From Owenia fusiformis (taxonomy: Eukaryota; Annelida; Polychaeta; Sabellida; Oweniidae), in assembly GCA_903813345.2 (NCBI GenBank), contig CAIIXF020000319.1:1-23513 (forward strand): 23,513 nt of DNA. Direction: 5' to 3'. The notes beneath the pieces are model-generated. The model saw only the letters and a list, made by a program, of their open reading frames with translations, was not told the DNA's origin and made no database searches. Below, one piece after another: positions 1 to 8,497 of the stretch (the first letter of the stretch is position 1; each line of letters opens with the position of its first letter). The translations under genes were made by a program, and so were the position numbers.

Positions 1-111
1 CTTCTGACATCTGCAGATGGTCTGTACGAACCAAAAGCTGTACATGTGAATGAGGCGGGTGAATTGCTAGTGGGGGACGACAAAGGCCAGCTGTTCACTG
101 TCAACTACTGA
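1..111 (+). CDS. C-terminal exon of an NHL-repeat / TRIM-like beta-propeller protein (5' partial)
   Basis: Frame 1 is open from the window edge to a TGA at 109-111 and encodes 36 residues. They include the pattern DGLYEPKAVHVNEAGELLV followed by GDDKGQLFTVNY and stop. A 'dG...P..v.v...G.l.V.d..G.l' blade ending close to the C-terminus is typical of the last strands of an NHL six-bladed propeller, as in TRIM2/3/32/56/71-like proteins, where the propeller binds RNA or protein partners. The upstream part lies outside the window, so RING, B-box or coiled-coil domains cannot be checked. Other propeller families (WD40-like, SMP-30-like) are possible. The AATAAA shortly downstream fits a gene end. 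The reading frame is well supported; the family call is moderate. Confidence 0.7.
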   Translation, partial: LLTSADGLYEPKAVHVNEAGELLVGDDKGQLFTVNY

Positions 112-131
112 GACTAAGGTAAATATGAAAC

Positions 132-137
132 AATAAA
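132..137 (+). terminator. Polyadenylation signal AATAAA after the propeller gene
   Basis: AATAAA lies 20 bases after the TGA of the left-edge exon. A second AATAAA lies at 514-519. Either could end the upstream transcript. The motif is common in AT-rich DNA, so this rests mainly on its position. Confidence 0.45.
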
Positions 138-588
138 ACAACAACAGCAACTAAAACACAACATCTGATACTAAAGTATGACATAAATGAAATGTTTTAA
201 GATACTCATTGGATAAAATAGACTTCAAATTGCTAAATCTAATTAATCTGAAATTAGTAGAATGTAAATAATGAATGTAAACAATATGAATTTTTTTTTT
301 CTGACAAGTATTTGTTGAACTGTGGAACAAATCTCATATTTTTATCTTCATTTGTGTCATTTAATGAATTGAAAAGTGGACTTGTTCAAAATAGATATGA
401 AACAATTGAATTTTGATTATGATTTTTAATGTTGTCTTTCAGTCTAGCTCCCTGAAAGTGAACAGAATAATCAACAACAACATCAGCAATAACTTAACAA
501 CAATTACATCAACAATAAAAAACAAGACAACAAATCCAACAACATTGACAGATTGAATAATTACAACAACCTACCCGGTCCTATTACC

Positions 589-1194
589 ATCGCTAATTGG
601 CGCCTCGGTGGTAGAAAAATTGATGTTGCCATATATTTAAGTTAAAGTTTTTTGTTAAAAATACGGACCCATGTCACGGTAGTATAACATATGAACTGTG
701 ACATATATGAATTTAAAGCCTCTATCTACTAATATGACGGGCTGAGACCGAATTAATTATAGCGGTGTGGTTAATTGGCGCCCGTAGTCGTGGTTCACAA
801 AAATACACCATTTCTCTTAATTTTATGAGAAATATCAATCACCCGATGGTCTTTTTGTGTTAAATCTTCCTTATTTTGATTAATGCAACTTTTAAAGTTG
901 TTTAATTCGCTTTACTCACTTCCTCGAAAAATTGTCTGGCCTAATAAGTGTAGATTATTATTTTCCTGTCCTTGAATCAACAAATATGTTCACGCGTACG
1001 TATAACATGGACTATACGACCCATGGAGAAATTGAACATAGCATTTTGTTGCCCTTCGTTATAAGAAGCAATACCCACCGTCAGAATTGTTAAAAACAAT
1101 TATTTAACCCTATAAATCAACGTGCATCCATTTTACCAAAGTGTGTGGTTAATTGCCGCTTGGTAGTGGTAAATGTGGTTAATTGGCGCCTAGG
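589..1194. repeat. Four dispersed copies of a TGTGGTTAATTGGCGCC-type motif
   Basis: The motif GGTTAATTGGCGCC, usually followed by a GTAGTGGT-like tail, recurs at about 589-614, 765-793, 1143-1169 (with GCCGC instead of GGCGC) and 1172-1194. Spacing is irregular, so this is not a simple tandem repeat. The copies could be ends of small mobile elements or remnants of a satellite. No function is visible. Confidence 0.55.
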
Positions 1195-1257
1195 TTAGGG
1201 TTAAGTTAGGGTTAATTAGGGTTAGGCTGGGGGAGGTGGAAAATGCTAGGGTTAGGT
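1191..1257 (+). repeat. Interstitial telomere-like TTAGGG tract, degenerate
   Basis: The stretch contains several TTAGGG units separated by small insertions (TTAGGGTTAAG, TTAGGGTTAA, TTAGGGTTAGG), then a G-rich gap and one more TAGGGTTAGG. It adjoins the last GGCGCC motif copy. TTAGGG is the usual metazoan telomere repeat, so this looks like a short, decayed interstitial telomeric sequence. Chance enrichment is less likely because the units are adjacent. Confidence 0.6.
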
Positions 1258-1756
1258 AATATTACGCGACAGAATAACAAAACAAAGCAAGATCATGTAT
1301 ATACTCGAGCAGCTTTGGTTTTAATGCTCGTATGCTCGTATATTTCTGCGAAATCTGATTTAGGCATTTTATTTTTTAAATGTAGGATATATCACATTAG
1401 AAGAAATAAATACCAAGTCCTTTGAAAAGTTGACAATGCATGATCGTGTTAAAATACTGCATCATATACACTACTGGTCTGGCAGCGTCGATCTACTGGC
1501 AAGGTGTGCATGGTTACTATGGTAACCGGGATTGAAAATAGACATATAGATAACGTTGACTTTCCACTCGGATGTACTCGCGAACTAAAAATATTATTTA
1601 CTCGTTTATATACTGTTTATGTACATTTGTAATATTCACTTGCCTATGAGGCGATACAATATATGTATTCTGACGGCCACTGTTGGATTAGTTACCATGG
1701 TAGCCGACTGCAAACCAACATGAAATAACTCTTAAGAAGGCCGATGTGATTTTTAA

Positions 1757-1794
1757 AAAGTGGCAATATGCTCTGTTATGCATATTGCCACTTT
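1757..1794. repeat. Perfect 15-bp hairpin with 8-nt loop
   Basis: AAAGTGGCAATATGC at 1757-1771 is followed, after an 8-base loop, by its exact reverse complement at 1780-1794. Three further pairs (1752-1754 with 1797-1799) resume after two mismatches. It could be a fold-back element centre or an RNA hairpin. No flanking target duplication was identified. Confidence 0.7.
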
Positions 1795-2146
1795 AGAAAT
1801 TAACAGGGGGGCAAATTTTGAGTCTGGAATGATTTTTTGGGCCCAAAACCTAAAAAATGTCTGGGCCTACCAAGGGGGGTCCATAGTCACCCGGATCCAC
1901 CACTGCTACCGTTAGTAGCTTGGTATTTAAAATCTCGCACGGTAAATGTCGTTTTGATATATTCAGTTTTCATAGAATTAAACTACTTCATGAGTTGATG
2001 CAATGCTTTGAAATTTGAACCAAATCAGACATATACATTAAAATTTTAAATGTTTGGTAGTACTTTGAATTTAAAAACTAAGTAATCAATGACTATAGTG
2101 CAACAGTATATAAAAATAGAAACATATATATATTTCAGATAGTTAT

Positions 2147-2560
2147 GTACAGGGTGGTCAAATAAAACGGCAACCCTGCCTCTATTTTCCTCATATCTTT
2201 GTGATTTTTGAAAATTATCCCCTGATATTTTTTACATGTGTACATGTACATCATTCAATCTCCTACCTACGATATTTCATGACCATCAGATTAATAGTTA
2301 CAATGCTACGGCACTTTGAACATCATCTCCCAGAGGCCAAAATTGCGCTGTGGGCAAAGCTGCACCCGTCATTCAAAATGTTCAAACCTGACCTTTCGGA
2401 TATGGCAAAGATAAAGTGTCCAAAAGTGACCTCAGGACAATTACAGACCTCAAAACGGAGATCATAATTGTCATTCAGGATACCTACTGAGGATTGCAGT
2501 TGGGTCATAGACAACTTGTGCAGGTTTGCCTAACCTAAATACAGGGTGTCAAATAAGTCC
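2147..2560 (+). mobile_element. Interspersed-element ends with a TACAGGGTG signature
   Basis: GTACAGGGTGGTCAAATAAA begins at 2149 and TACAGGGTGTCAAATAAGTC at 2540. The same TACAGGGTGnCC(A)AA start recurs in the window at about 16107, 17600 and 22934. Such a shared terminus is typical of non-autonomous interspersed repeats in invertebrates. The two copies here may be two elements or two ends of one. An open frame at 2201-2467 crosses this element and has no recognisable domain, so it is not called as a gene. Confidence 0.45.
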
Positions 2561-2659
2561 CGCCCCCCCCCCCTCTACAGCCAAAACAAAGATATTTGGT
2601 ACCAAGTGTGATTTATCATTGGAAAGGTCTTCCAAAGTTACATTGTTAGGCATATATCT

Positions 2660-3100
2660 GCATGTGTTTGTATATTGTGTGAGTGCCATTGTTTTCAAAC
2701 CAAACTCCCTAAGCCAGAGACATATAAAATGTTTTTCTGCCTAGCTCCACCCCCGTAATGCGTAATGGCCATATGCATCCATGTGAATGTGAATACTAAT
2801 ATGCCTGGGCCAAACTGGTCAATCCTTATATAGAACCCCAAAAATCTGGAGGATTTCATCAGATTCCGAAGCGTCGATCGCGAGCCTTTGATCTTCATCC
2901 AGCGCTATAACCCACGGCCCTTTTCAGGGCCACCATTTTTTTACAAAAGAGAAATTAGTACACTTATGAATTTCCTTGGTGTATTTGGATGCATGTGTTT
3001 GTATATTGTGTGAGTGCCATTGTTTTCAAACCAAATTCCTAGGCCAGAGACATATAAAATGTTTTGACTAGCTCCACCCCTATAATGGCCATAAACATCC
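2660..3100 (+). repeat. Pair of about 110-bp direct repeats
   Basis: The segment 2660-2775 (from GCATGTGTTTGTATATTGTG through CTAGCTCCACCCC and TAATGGCCATA) is repeated at 2991-3095 with a few substitutions and small indels. Both copies contain GTGCCATTGTTTTCAAACC and CCAGAGACATATAAAATG. Copies lie about 330 bp apart. They are probably two insertions or a duplicated piece of a dispersed repeat. No coding potential was recognised. Confidence 0.75.
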
Positions 3101-4123
3101 ACTTTTCAGGGCTACCCAATGCGTTTTTGACAACTGACAAGGGGACTTGGGCTATAAATATGTGACTTTGGAATATTTCTACATATATCTGGCTTACAAA
3201 TGTTTTGGAAGTGTATACAGTAACAACTAATAGTTTTTCAATCAAAATCCCGGGAAACCTTTTCGTTCAGTGAAACATTTACTTCCGGTTTCCATGTTTG
3301 AATTAACGGTTCAAATACAATCCACAGCGTCTTATCGCAGCTATCAAATTTTCAAATTGTAGTAACCAATACACCTAAGGTATGTCTTATTAGCTCATTT
3401 AAATTTTAAATAGTACTCTTAATTCTATTTTAAGCCAATTTGCACCTTGTGTAAGCGTGTGATAACACAGGGTGATGATGAAAAAGCCTTGGCTCAGAGT
3501 AAGATTAAAAAAAATTAAATCGAAAAAAAGATTGAATGACAATAAAGGGTCCCCCTCCCCGCGCTAGGCCCACTGGAACCTGTATCAACAACTGACATCG
3601 ATTAGATGACCGAACCTGGTAGAATATTCACATCAAAAGTAACTCAACAGAGTATAGGTCTAAAGCAGCCACTAGCCTAATAGAGTAGCCTCAGGATGTG
3701 AACTATCTCCAATCGTTGTCAGATGTTGATACAGATTCCTGTGGCTAGGCCTTGTACTTGAGGATAACTGTCTCTATATATTTTCCTGTATGTATCAAGT
3801 GTGTCTGTAACTGGACACTGTTAATTGTGATGTCATTGGGTTAGCCAAAATTATAGGGGTGTCAGGCTGAAATAATGAATTGGGTAGCAAAAAACATTAG
3901 AATAATTTGGCAATGATGTTTATCATTGCTGGTCAGTGGCAAGGGTCATTTTATGTCCTCCCTCGAATTATCCCTTCCTCATAACCCTGTGGAAGAAAAT
4001 TGAGTTTTTTTGGTTATATATATTTTGCAAGTGGATCCAAGAGACCAAGTGGGCGAGTCAATTTTTGCAATACGTTAATACGTCTAAATCCAAACAGGGG
4101 GTAAACCTAGACTATATCCTATT
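3101..4123. other. No recognisable feature
   Basis: This stretch has short A-runs near 3508 and a C-rich patch near 3550 but no supported gene, element or RNA. The 120-codon open frame that starts in this stretch (3936-4298) is low in recognisable content and runs through an inverted-repeat arm, so it is judged spurious. Confidence 0.5.
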
Positions 4124-4146
4124 TAGTCTGAATTATATTCAGACTA
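4124..4146. repeat. Perfect 10-bp hairpin, 3-nt loop
   Basis: TAGTCTGAAT at 4124-4133 pairs with ATTCAGACTA at 4137-4146 around a TAT loop. It lies immediately outside the left arm of the 52-bp inverted-repeat pair at 4150-4560 and may belong to the same element. Confidence 0.65.
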
Positions 4147-4149
4147 TAA

Positions 4150-4560
4150 GGGGAGGCATCAAAAGATCAATGTCTGATAGAAAACTAAATAAATCTAGTT
4201 TGGGGGGAGGGGGTCAAAGCTATTTCAGTTTGCTATCCGACAAATTTCAACATTTAAGTTTTTGCAATTTTGACTCGGAATGCCTTGGAATGGTTTAAAA
4301 ATAAAAACTTTACCAGATGCCTTCTTCATCAAGATGCATGCAACATGGAATATAATGCCTATTGTTGTTGGCACATGTTTTAAATTACACATAAGTTATA
4401 GTACTGCCCCCATGAAAGTCCAAATTGAGTCGCTAAAACATGTGAAAAGTCCATGATCAACTTTCATTGTATTTAGTTTTGAGGGGGAGGGGGGGGGGGT
4501 CTAACTCAAAACTAGATTTATTTAGTTTCCTATCAGACATTGAACTTTTGATGCCTCCCC
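4150..4560. mobile_element. 411-bp segment bounded by 52-bp near-perfect inverted repeats
   Basis: The arm at 4150-4201 (from GGGGAGGCATC to CTAGTTT) is the reverse complement of 4509-4560 with two mismatches in 52 positions. The inner flank of each arm carries a G-rich run (about 4202-4213 and 4482-4499) on the same strand, outside the inverted symmetry. This architecture fits a non-autonomous DNA element (MITE) or a fold-back of two inserted copies. No transposase frame was found between the arms, and no target duplication was identified. Confidence 0.6.
4482..4499 (+). repeat. G-rich tract with quadruplex potential
   Basis: An 18-base all-purine run, nearly all G, lies beside the right inverted-repeat arm. 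A related G6-A-G5 run lies at 4202-4213. Both could form G-quadruplex structure, or could be expanded mononucleotide runs. Confidence 0.5.
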
Positions 4561-5003
4561 TAAGGCACCTATGTTAAAGTTTGGTAATTCCAAATATTTG
4601 TTTACATAGGAAGTGCTATTCAAAATGGCCGATTGTTAAAAATTAATTTGCACATTTGTTACTTCAACTAGCTTTATTGTCTATCAACTTTGAAAATTTG
4701 ATTTTTTTTGAAAATGTGACTTCTAGCTCGGGTTGATTCCTCATAGACCCCATGTTACAAAATCACAAAAAGTGAAATATCTTTTCTTGTATTGGACAGA
4801 TAACATTTTCTTTTACTGGATATATTTTAATTTGCATAACAATTGCCCGAACGAGCCACCTGGTGGCGAAACTGGTAACTACTTACTCGCATCTGCGTTA
4901 TTGAAATTTTGTAATTTTTATTTTATTGAAGAAATGGTTCCTCTAATTGATAATTTTGTGCAAAAAATTTCACTGCAATTTCCACAGGAAAGTAGTACAT
5001 CAT
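4561..5003. other. No recognisable feature
   Basis: AT-rich sequence with a 90-codon frame (4733-5005) that has no recognisable domain and no supporting splice or start context. Nothing else was supported. Confidence 0.5.
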
Positions 5004-5030
5004 AACAGACTGACTTCTAGTCAGTCTGTT
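5004..5030. repeat. Perfect 11-bp hairpin, 5-nt loop
   Basis: AACAGACTGAC at 5004-5014 pairs with GTCAGTCTGTT at 5020-5030 around a TTCTA loop. No U-run or gene end adjoins it, so a terminator role is not suggested. Confidence 0.65.
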
Positions 5031-5135
5031 GGATACATACTAGGGATAAACCCAGACAGGTTGCAAATAATGGCAGGCAAATCATTGAATTGAATAGTAT
5101 CTCTACTACCTCTATATAATATTTCTATCCTGAAA

Positions 5136-5460
5136 GATACCATATAATGATATATACCAACACTCTGAACTCTCCAACACATTAACGATAAAATAATCCA
5201 CTTTGATGATTTAAGTGTTCGGAATTACCCCAACAAACCCTATGCCTTTAAATAAATAGATTTCATTTGTAAATCAATTATATTTGGGGTTATTGATATG
5301 CAGGGGTGTCAGGATCCAGTATCATTAGTTTAGGATACCATATAATGATATACCATCAATATAACAAGTAAAACCAAGAAGTTTAGTTAAGTGTTTGATA
5401 TTACCCCCATGCTAGTGTTCGGAATTACCCCTAAAAATCTCCTGTTTGGATTTACCCCCC
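5136..5460 (+). repeat. Two diverged copies of an about 200-bp unit
   Basis: GATACCATATAATGATATA occurs at 5136-5154 and 5334-5352. AGTGTTCGGAATTACCCC occurs at 5214-5231 and 5414-5431. The offsets are 198 and 200 bp, so the two motifs move together as a tandem, partly decayed unit. Further ATTACCCC/TTTACCCCCC variants follow at about 5402 and 5450. Confidence 0.65.
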
Positions 5461-5645
5461 TAAAATACATTGCAGTAAAAGTGGTATAACCCAGATTTTT
5501 TGACAATTTATTGGATTTTTTTCTGCAAACGCATTTTACAGCGTCTAATTCACATAACATATATATAAAATTATTCTACAAATGTGCAGTACAGCCAAGC
5601 TAACTACACTTTTTGATGGGGGTGTTTGGAAATAGATGTATTGAC

Positions 5646-6410
5646 TCTACTCTATTGAACACCTGTGTCTAGTGAACACCAATTCCCAGCCAGTGATTTC
5701 AGTACAGTAAAACTGTCATAATGAACATCTCTTTAGTGAAGATCTGTGACTAGCAAACATATGAGTCTACTCTATTGAACACCTGTGTCTAGTGAACACC
5801 AATTCCCAGCCAATGATTTCAGTACAGTAAAACTGTCATAATGAACATCTCTTTAGTGAAGATCTGTGACTAGCGAACATATGAGTCTACTCTATTGAAC
5901 ACCTGTGTCTAGTGAACACCAATTCCCAGCCAGTGATTTCAGTACAGTAAAACTGTCATAATGAACATCTCTTTAGTGAAGATCTGTGACTAGCGAACAT
6001 ATGAGTCTACTCTATTGAACACCTGTGTCTAGTGAACACCAATTCCCAGCCAGTGATTTCAGTACAGTAAAACTGTCATAATGAACATCTCTTTAGTGAA
6101 GATCTGTGCCTAGCGAACATATGAGTCTACTCTATTGAACACCTGTGTCTAGTGAACACCAATTCCCAGCCAGTGATTTCAGTACAGTAAAACTGTCATA
6201 ATGAACATCTCTTTAGTGAAGATCTGTGACTAGCGAACATATGAGTCTACTCTATTGAACACCTGTGTCTAGTGAACACCAATTCCCAGCCAGTGATTTC
6301 AGTACAGTAAAACTGTCATAATGAACATCTCTTTAGTGAAGATCTGTGCCTAGCGAACGTATGAGTCTACTCTATTGAACACCTGTGTGTAAGCCAACAC
6401 CAATTCTCAT
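5646..6410 (+). repeat. 120-bp satellite, about 6.4 copies
   Basis: A 120-bp unit repeats in exact register from 5646: copies begin at 5646, 5766, 5886, 6006, 6126 and 6246, with a diverging partial copy from 6366. Each copy contains CTCTATTGAACACCTGTGTC, TAGTGAACACCAATTCCCAG and TACAGTAAAACTGTCATAAT. Copies differ at only a few positions (for example GCAAACAT/GCGAACAT, GTGACTAG/GTGCCTAG), so the expansion is recent or homogenised. The TACAGTAAAACTGTC portion resembles the terminus of the MITE just downstream, which suggests the satellite grew from DNA-transposon end sequence. Confidence 0.92.
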
Positions 6411-6448
6411 CCAGTCATTTCAGTAACTTTTAGAGGGGATTGTACCCA

Positions 6449-6870
6449 CAGTAAAACCTGTCTAATCTGAGGGACCAGCTGAAAGCGTTCAGATTAGGTT
6501 CACATTTTGAGGTTTTGCATTTGCGAGATTTTGGATTTTGAAGAAATAGGAACAAATTCTCCATAAATATTTATAGTTCTTTTTACTACATAGCCTTATG
6601 GCATTACAGTGACATGATCCGATTCAAATGAATTTAGTCATCCTAGAAAGCTCCACAATGAGTCAGATCATTAAAGTTTTTTTCAAATATTTGAGCATGT
6701 TTATACAATGGTATACATTTCATACAAATTTGAGCATATTTGTATGAAACATGTGATTTTTATGAAAAGTGTTCAGATTAGATAGGTTAATTTTTCAAAC
6801 ATGACTGTTCACTGTTCAAATTGGGAGGTGTTCGGATTAGCCAAGTGTTCAGATATACAGGTTTTACTGT
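6449..6870. mobile_element. About 420-bp MITE with pogo/Tigger-like terminal inverted repeats
   Basis: The left end CAGTAAAACCTGTCTAATCT matches the reverse complement of the right end, AGATATACAGGTTTTACTG at 6851-6869, over about 20 bp with few mismatches. CAGT-type ends with an ACCT block are characteristic of pogo/Tigger-type Tc1-mariner elements. Internal sub-repeats (GTTCAGATTAG, GTTCGGATTAG) sit near both ends. No transposase frame is present, so it would be non-autonomous. A clean TA target duplication is seen on the right side only, so the left boundary may be decayed. Confidence 0.65.
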
Positions 6871-7120
6871 ACTACAGGTTTTTGTAGCAGTCATGTTAAA
6901 ATTATCATAAAATATGGCACTTCCACAAACACTAAAGCAAAGGCAAAGGATGCCTTCTATCTAAGAATAATAACTTTCTGTCTCAATGTCTGGTCTTCTA
7001 TGAGATATGACACAATGAAAGATTAGTTTGAATGGTTAAGCACTGCTCTCATGATTACCTGGTGTATTTTCTCTGACTAGCCTCTTAACAATTTTTGAAA
7101 AATCTCCATTCATTATCCCA

Positions 7121-7260
7121 TAGAACGAAGTTTGGAGGGATATAGGGAATGCCTCCGTCTGTCGGTTCGTCTGTCCGTCTGTCCATCCATCCGGGCAATA
7201 ACTCATATACCATCGGCCAGATTTAAGTTCTGCTCAAAAGCCGTTTTTCAAAATGGCAGC
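7121..7260 (+). repeat. CTGT/CCGT-rich dispersed repeat, copy 1
   Basis: A GAACGAAGTTTGGAGGGATA lead is followed by a CTGTCnGT-rich run, CCATCCATCCGGGCAATAAC, and then text ending in TTTTTCAAAATGGCAGC. A second copy of this organisation occurs at about 7960-8125. Similar repeats are frequent in mollusc genomes, which is the basis for the weak taxonomic hint. No gene is supported here. Confidence 0.5.
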
Positions 7261-7712
7261 TTATTAAAAATGGGGGTCATTTTAGTGCCAATTTTACAGT
7301 AATTTTGGTACAATATGTAAAACTGGAATAGCAATATGTTTTAAATGTAAAAAAATTATATAGGACATAATAAAGCTAAAAATGTAGATATGAAAGAAGC
7401 ACATGGCAGCCATCTTGAAAAATAGTGGCCTTTACTCACTATTTTACGATTTTTGCTATAAATCGAAAAGTAGGGGAGCGATGTTTGGTACATGTGAATA
7501 CTATAAGCATGGCCCACTGTCTTTAGGGTGTTTTATTTTTGGAACCTTTTTTCAGATCAAGTTGCTATTCATACATTATGATCTATGGTTAGTAGGGACA
7601 GCACAAAAAAGATGTCAGCCAAATCGGACATCTTTTGCCTCATCCCCCCAAGCCATCTTTATTTGACAAGATTTAGCATGAATACATTAGATTCAATTAT
7701 GAAACATGTACT
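7261..7712. other. No recognisable gene; repeat-flanked AT-rich DNA
   Basis: The frame at 7403-7666 (87 codons) begins in AAAATGGC-type repeat text shared with nearby copies and shows no recognisable domain. Nothing else is supported. Confidence 0.5.
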
Positions 7713-7783
7713 AAATTGAAAACTGACATATAAAATATCAAGAATATAGTACTCCACTTATTTTATATGTCAGTTTTCAATTT
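7713..7783. repeat. Perfect 25-bp hairpin with 21-nt loop
   Basis: The arm at 7713-7737 (AAATTGAAAACTGACATA followed by TAAAATA) is exactly reverse-complementary to 7759-7783. The 71-base structure has no mismatch in the stem. It could be a small fold-back transposon or a transcribed RNA hairpin. Perfect pairing at this length points to a recent palindrome and is less like a typical animal microRNA precursor, which usually has bulges. Confidence 0.75.
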
Positions 7784-8125
7784 TGACTATTACTATAACT
7801 CGAAAAGCAGTTCCTTACTTAAAAAGCAATAACTCAAATACCATTAGCCTGATTTTGTTCATATTTTGTATACATATACCTAATGGGCAATCCTGGTTAC
7901 CACAGTAATGATATGATTTTCTAAAACTAACTTCACCAATTTATAACATATCATGAATCTTTTGGGAGATATAGTATTTGAGATTGTAAGAAAAACTTGT
8001 CACTTGTCTGTCTGTCTGTCCGTCTGTTCGTCAGTCTGTCAGTCAACAATTGGCCAGTTTTGAAAACTCCCTGATGACTCTTGGTTCAAAAGCTCACCCA
8101 TTTTCAAAATGGCCGCCATTTTTGT
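7784..8125 (+). repeat. CTGT-rich dispersed repeat, copy 2, with (CTGT)n microsatellite
   Basis: AGCAATAACTCAAATACCAT near 7825 resembles GGCAATAACTCATATACCAT of copy 1. From about 7955 a GGGAGATATAGTATTTGAGA lead is followed by a CTGT/CCGT run at about 8005-8042, then text ending TTTTCAAAATGGCCGCC. It is a diverged member of the family seen at 7121-7260. Confidence 0.5.
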
Positions 8126-8422
8126 CTCTTGAAATGTGTCCTGCATTGTAAAAATGCCATGTCACCGTAAAGAGCCTGATTTATGCCTCAGAAAATTGTC
8201 TTTGTTATTTGTGGTTTTAAAACTCTTAAATGGTCACCTGAATGCTTTTAAAAATGGTAGAAATTCTGATATATCTCTAATGTTTCAAATGTTTATATTT
8301 TTGTGACAAATACAGATTCATATGTTTAAGGCTTTCGTTGGGATTTGCTACCTGATGGAGTTGCCGTTTTCTATTTATATTTTGCCAAATCTTGCCTGGA
8401 CCTTTGTTGATATTTTCAGAAA
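8126..8422. other. Upstream flank of the recombinase gene; no promoter recognised
   Basis: No TATA box or initiator could be assigned. TATTTTCAG ending at 8419 looks like a 3' splice site just before the AAAATGG start context, so a non-coding 5' exon probably lies upstream and was not identified. The true transcription start is therefore unknown. Confidence 0.4.
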
Positions 8423-8497
8423 ATGGCTAAATGTCTTATATGTACAAAGGTGCTAGCTGAGGGACAGATCATGATCTGTCATTCTTGCATTGATGTA
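8423..8497 (+). CDS. Exon 1: start codon and zinc-ribbon-like CxxC/CxxC
   Basis: ATG in AAAATGG context opens MAKCLICTKVLAEGQIMI followed by CHSCIDV. Cysteines 4, 7, 19 and 22 form C-x2-C-x11-C-x2-C, suggesting a zinc-binding knuckle. The donor is GTAAGT at 8498, phase 0. An acceptor-like TTTTCAG at 8413-8419 suggests a non-coding exon upstream, so initiation at this ATG is likely but not certain. Confidence 0.75.

Larger units (their letters stand above)
138..2140. other. Intergenic DNA without recognisable genes
   Basis: No coding exon with family-like content was found on either strand. The longest frames are short, begin with no credible context and show no recognisable domain. Local structures within it are listed separately: GGCGCC-containing motif copies, a TTAGGG-like tract and a 15-bp hairpin. 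Confidence 0.6.

Noticed and set aside
2201-2744. Overlapping short frames on both strands
   Set aside because: They lie across interspersed-element sequence and show no coherent protein family.
3936-4298. 120-codon open frame
   Set aside because: It runs through a hairpin and an inverted-repeat arm, has no recognised domain and no splice-supported neighbours.
5004-5030. Bacterial-type intrinsic terminator
   Set aside because: The hairpin has no U-tract and no gene ends there; the organism is eukaryotic.
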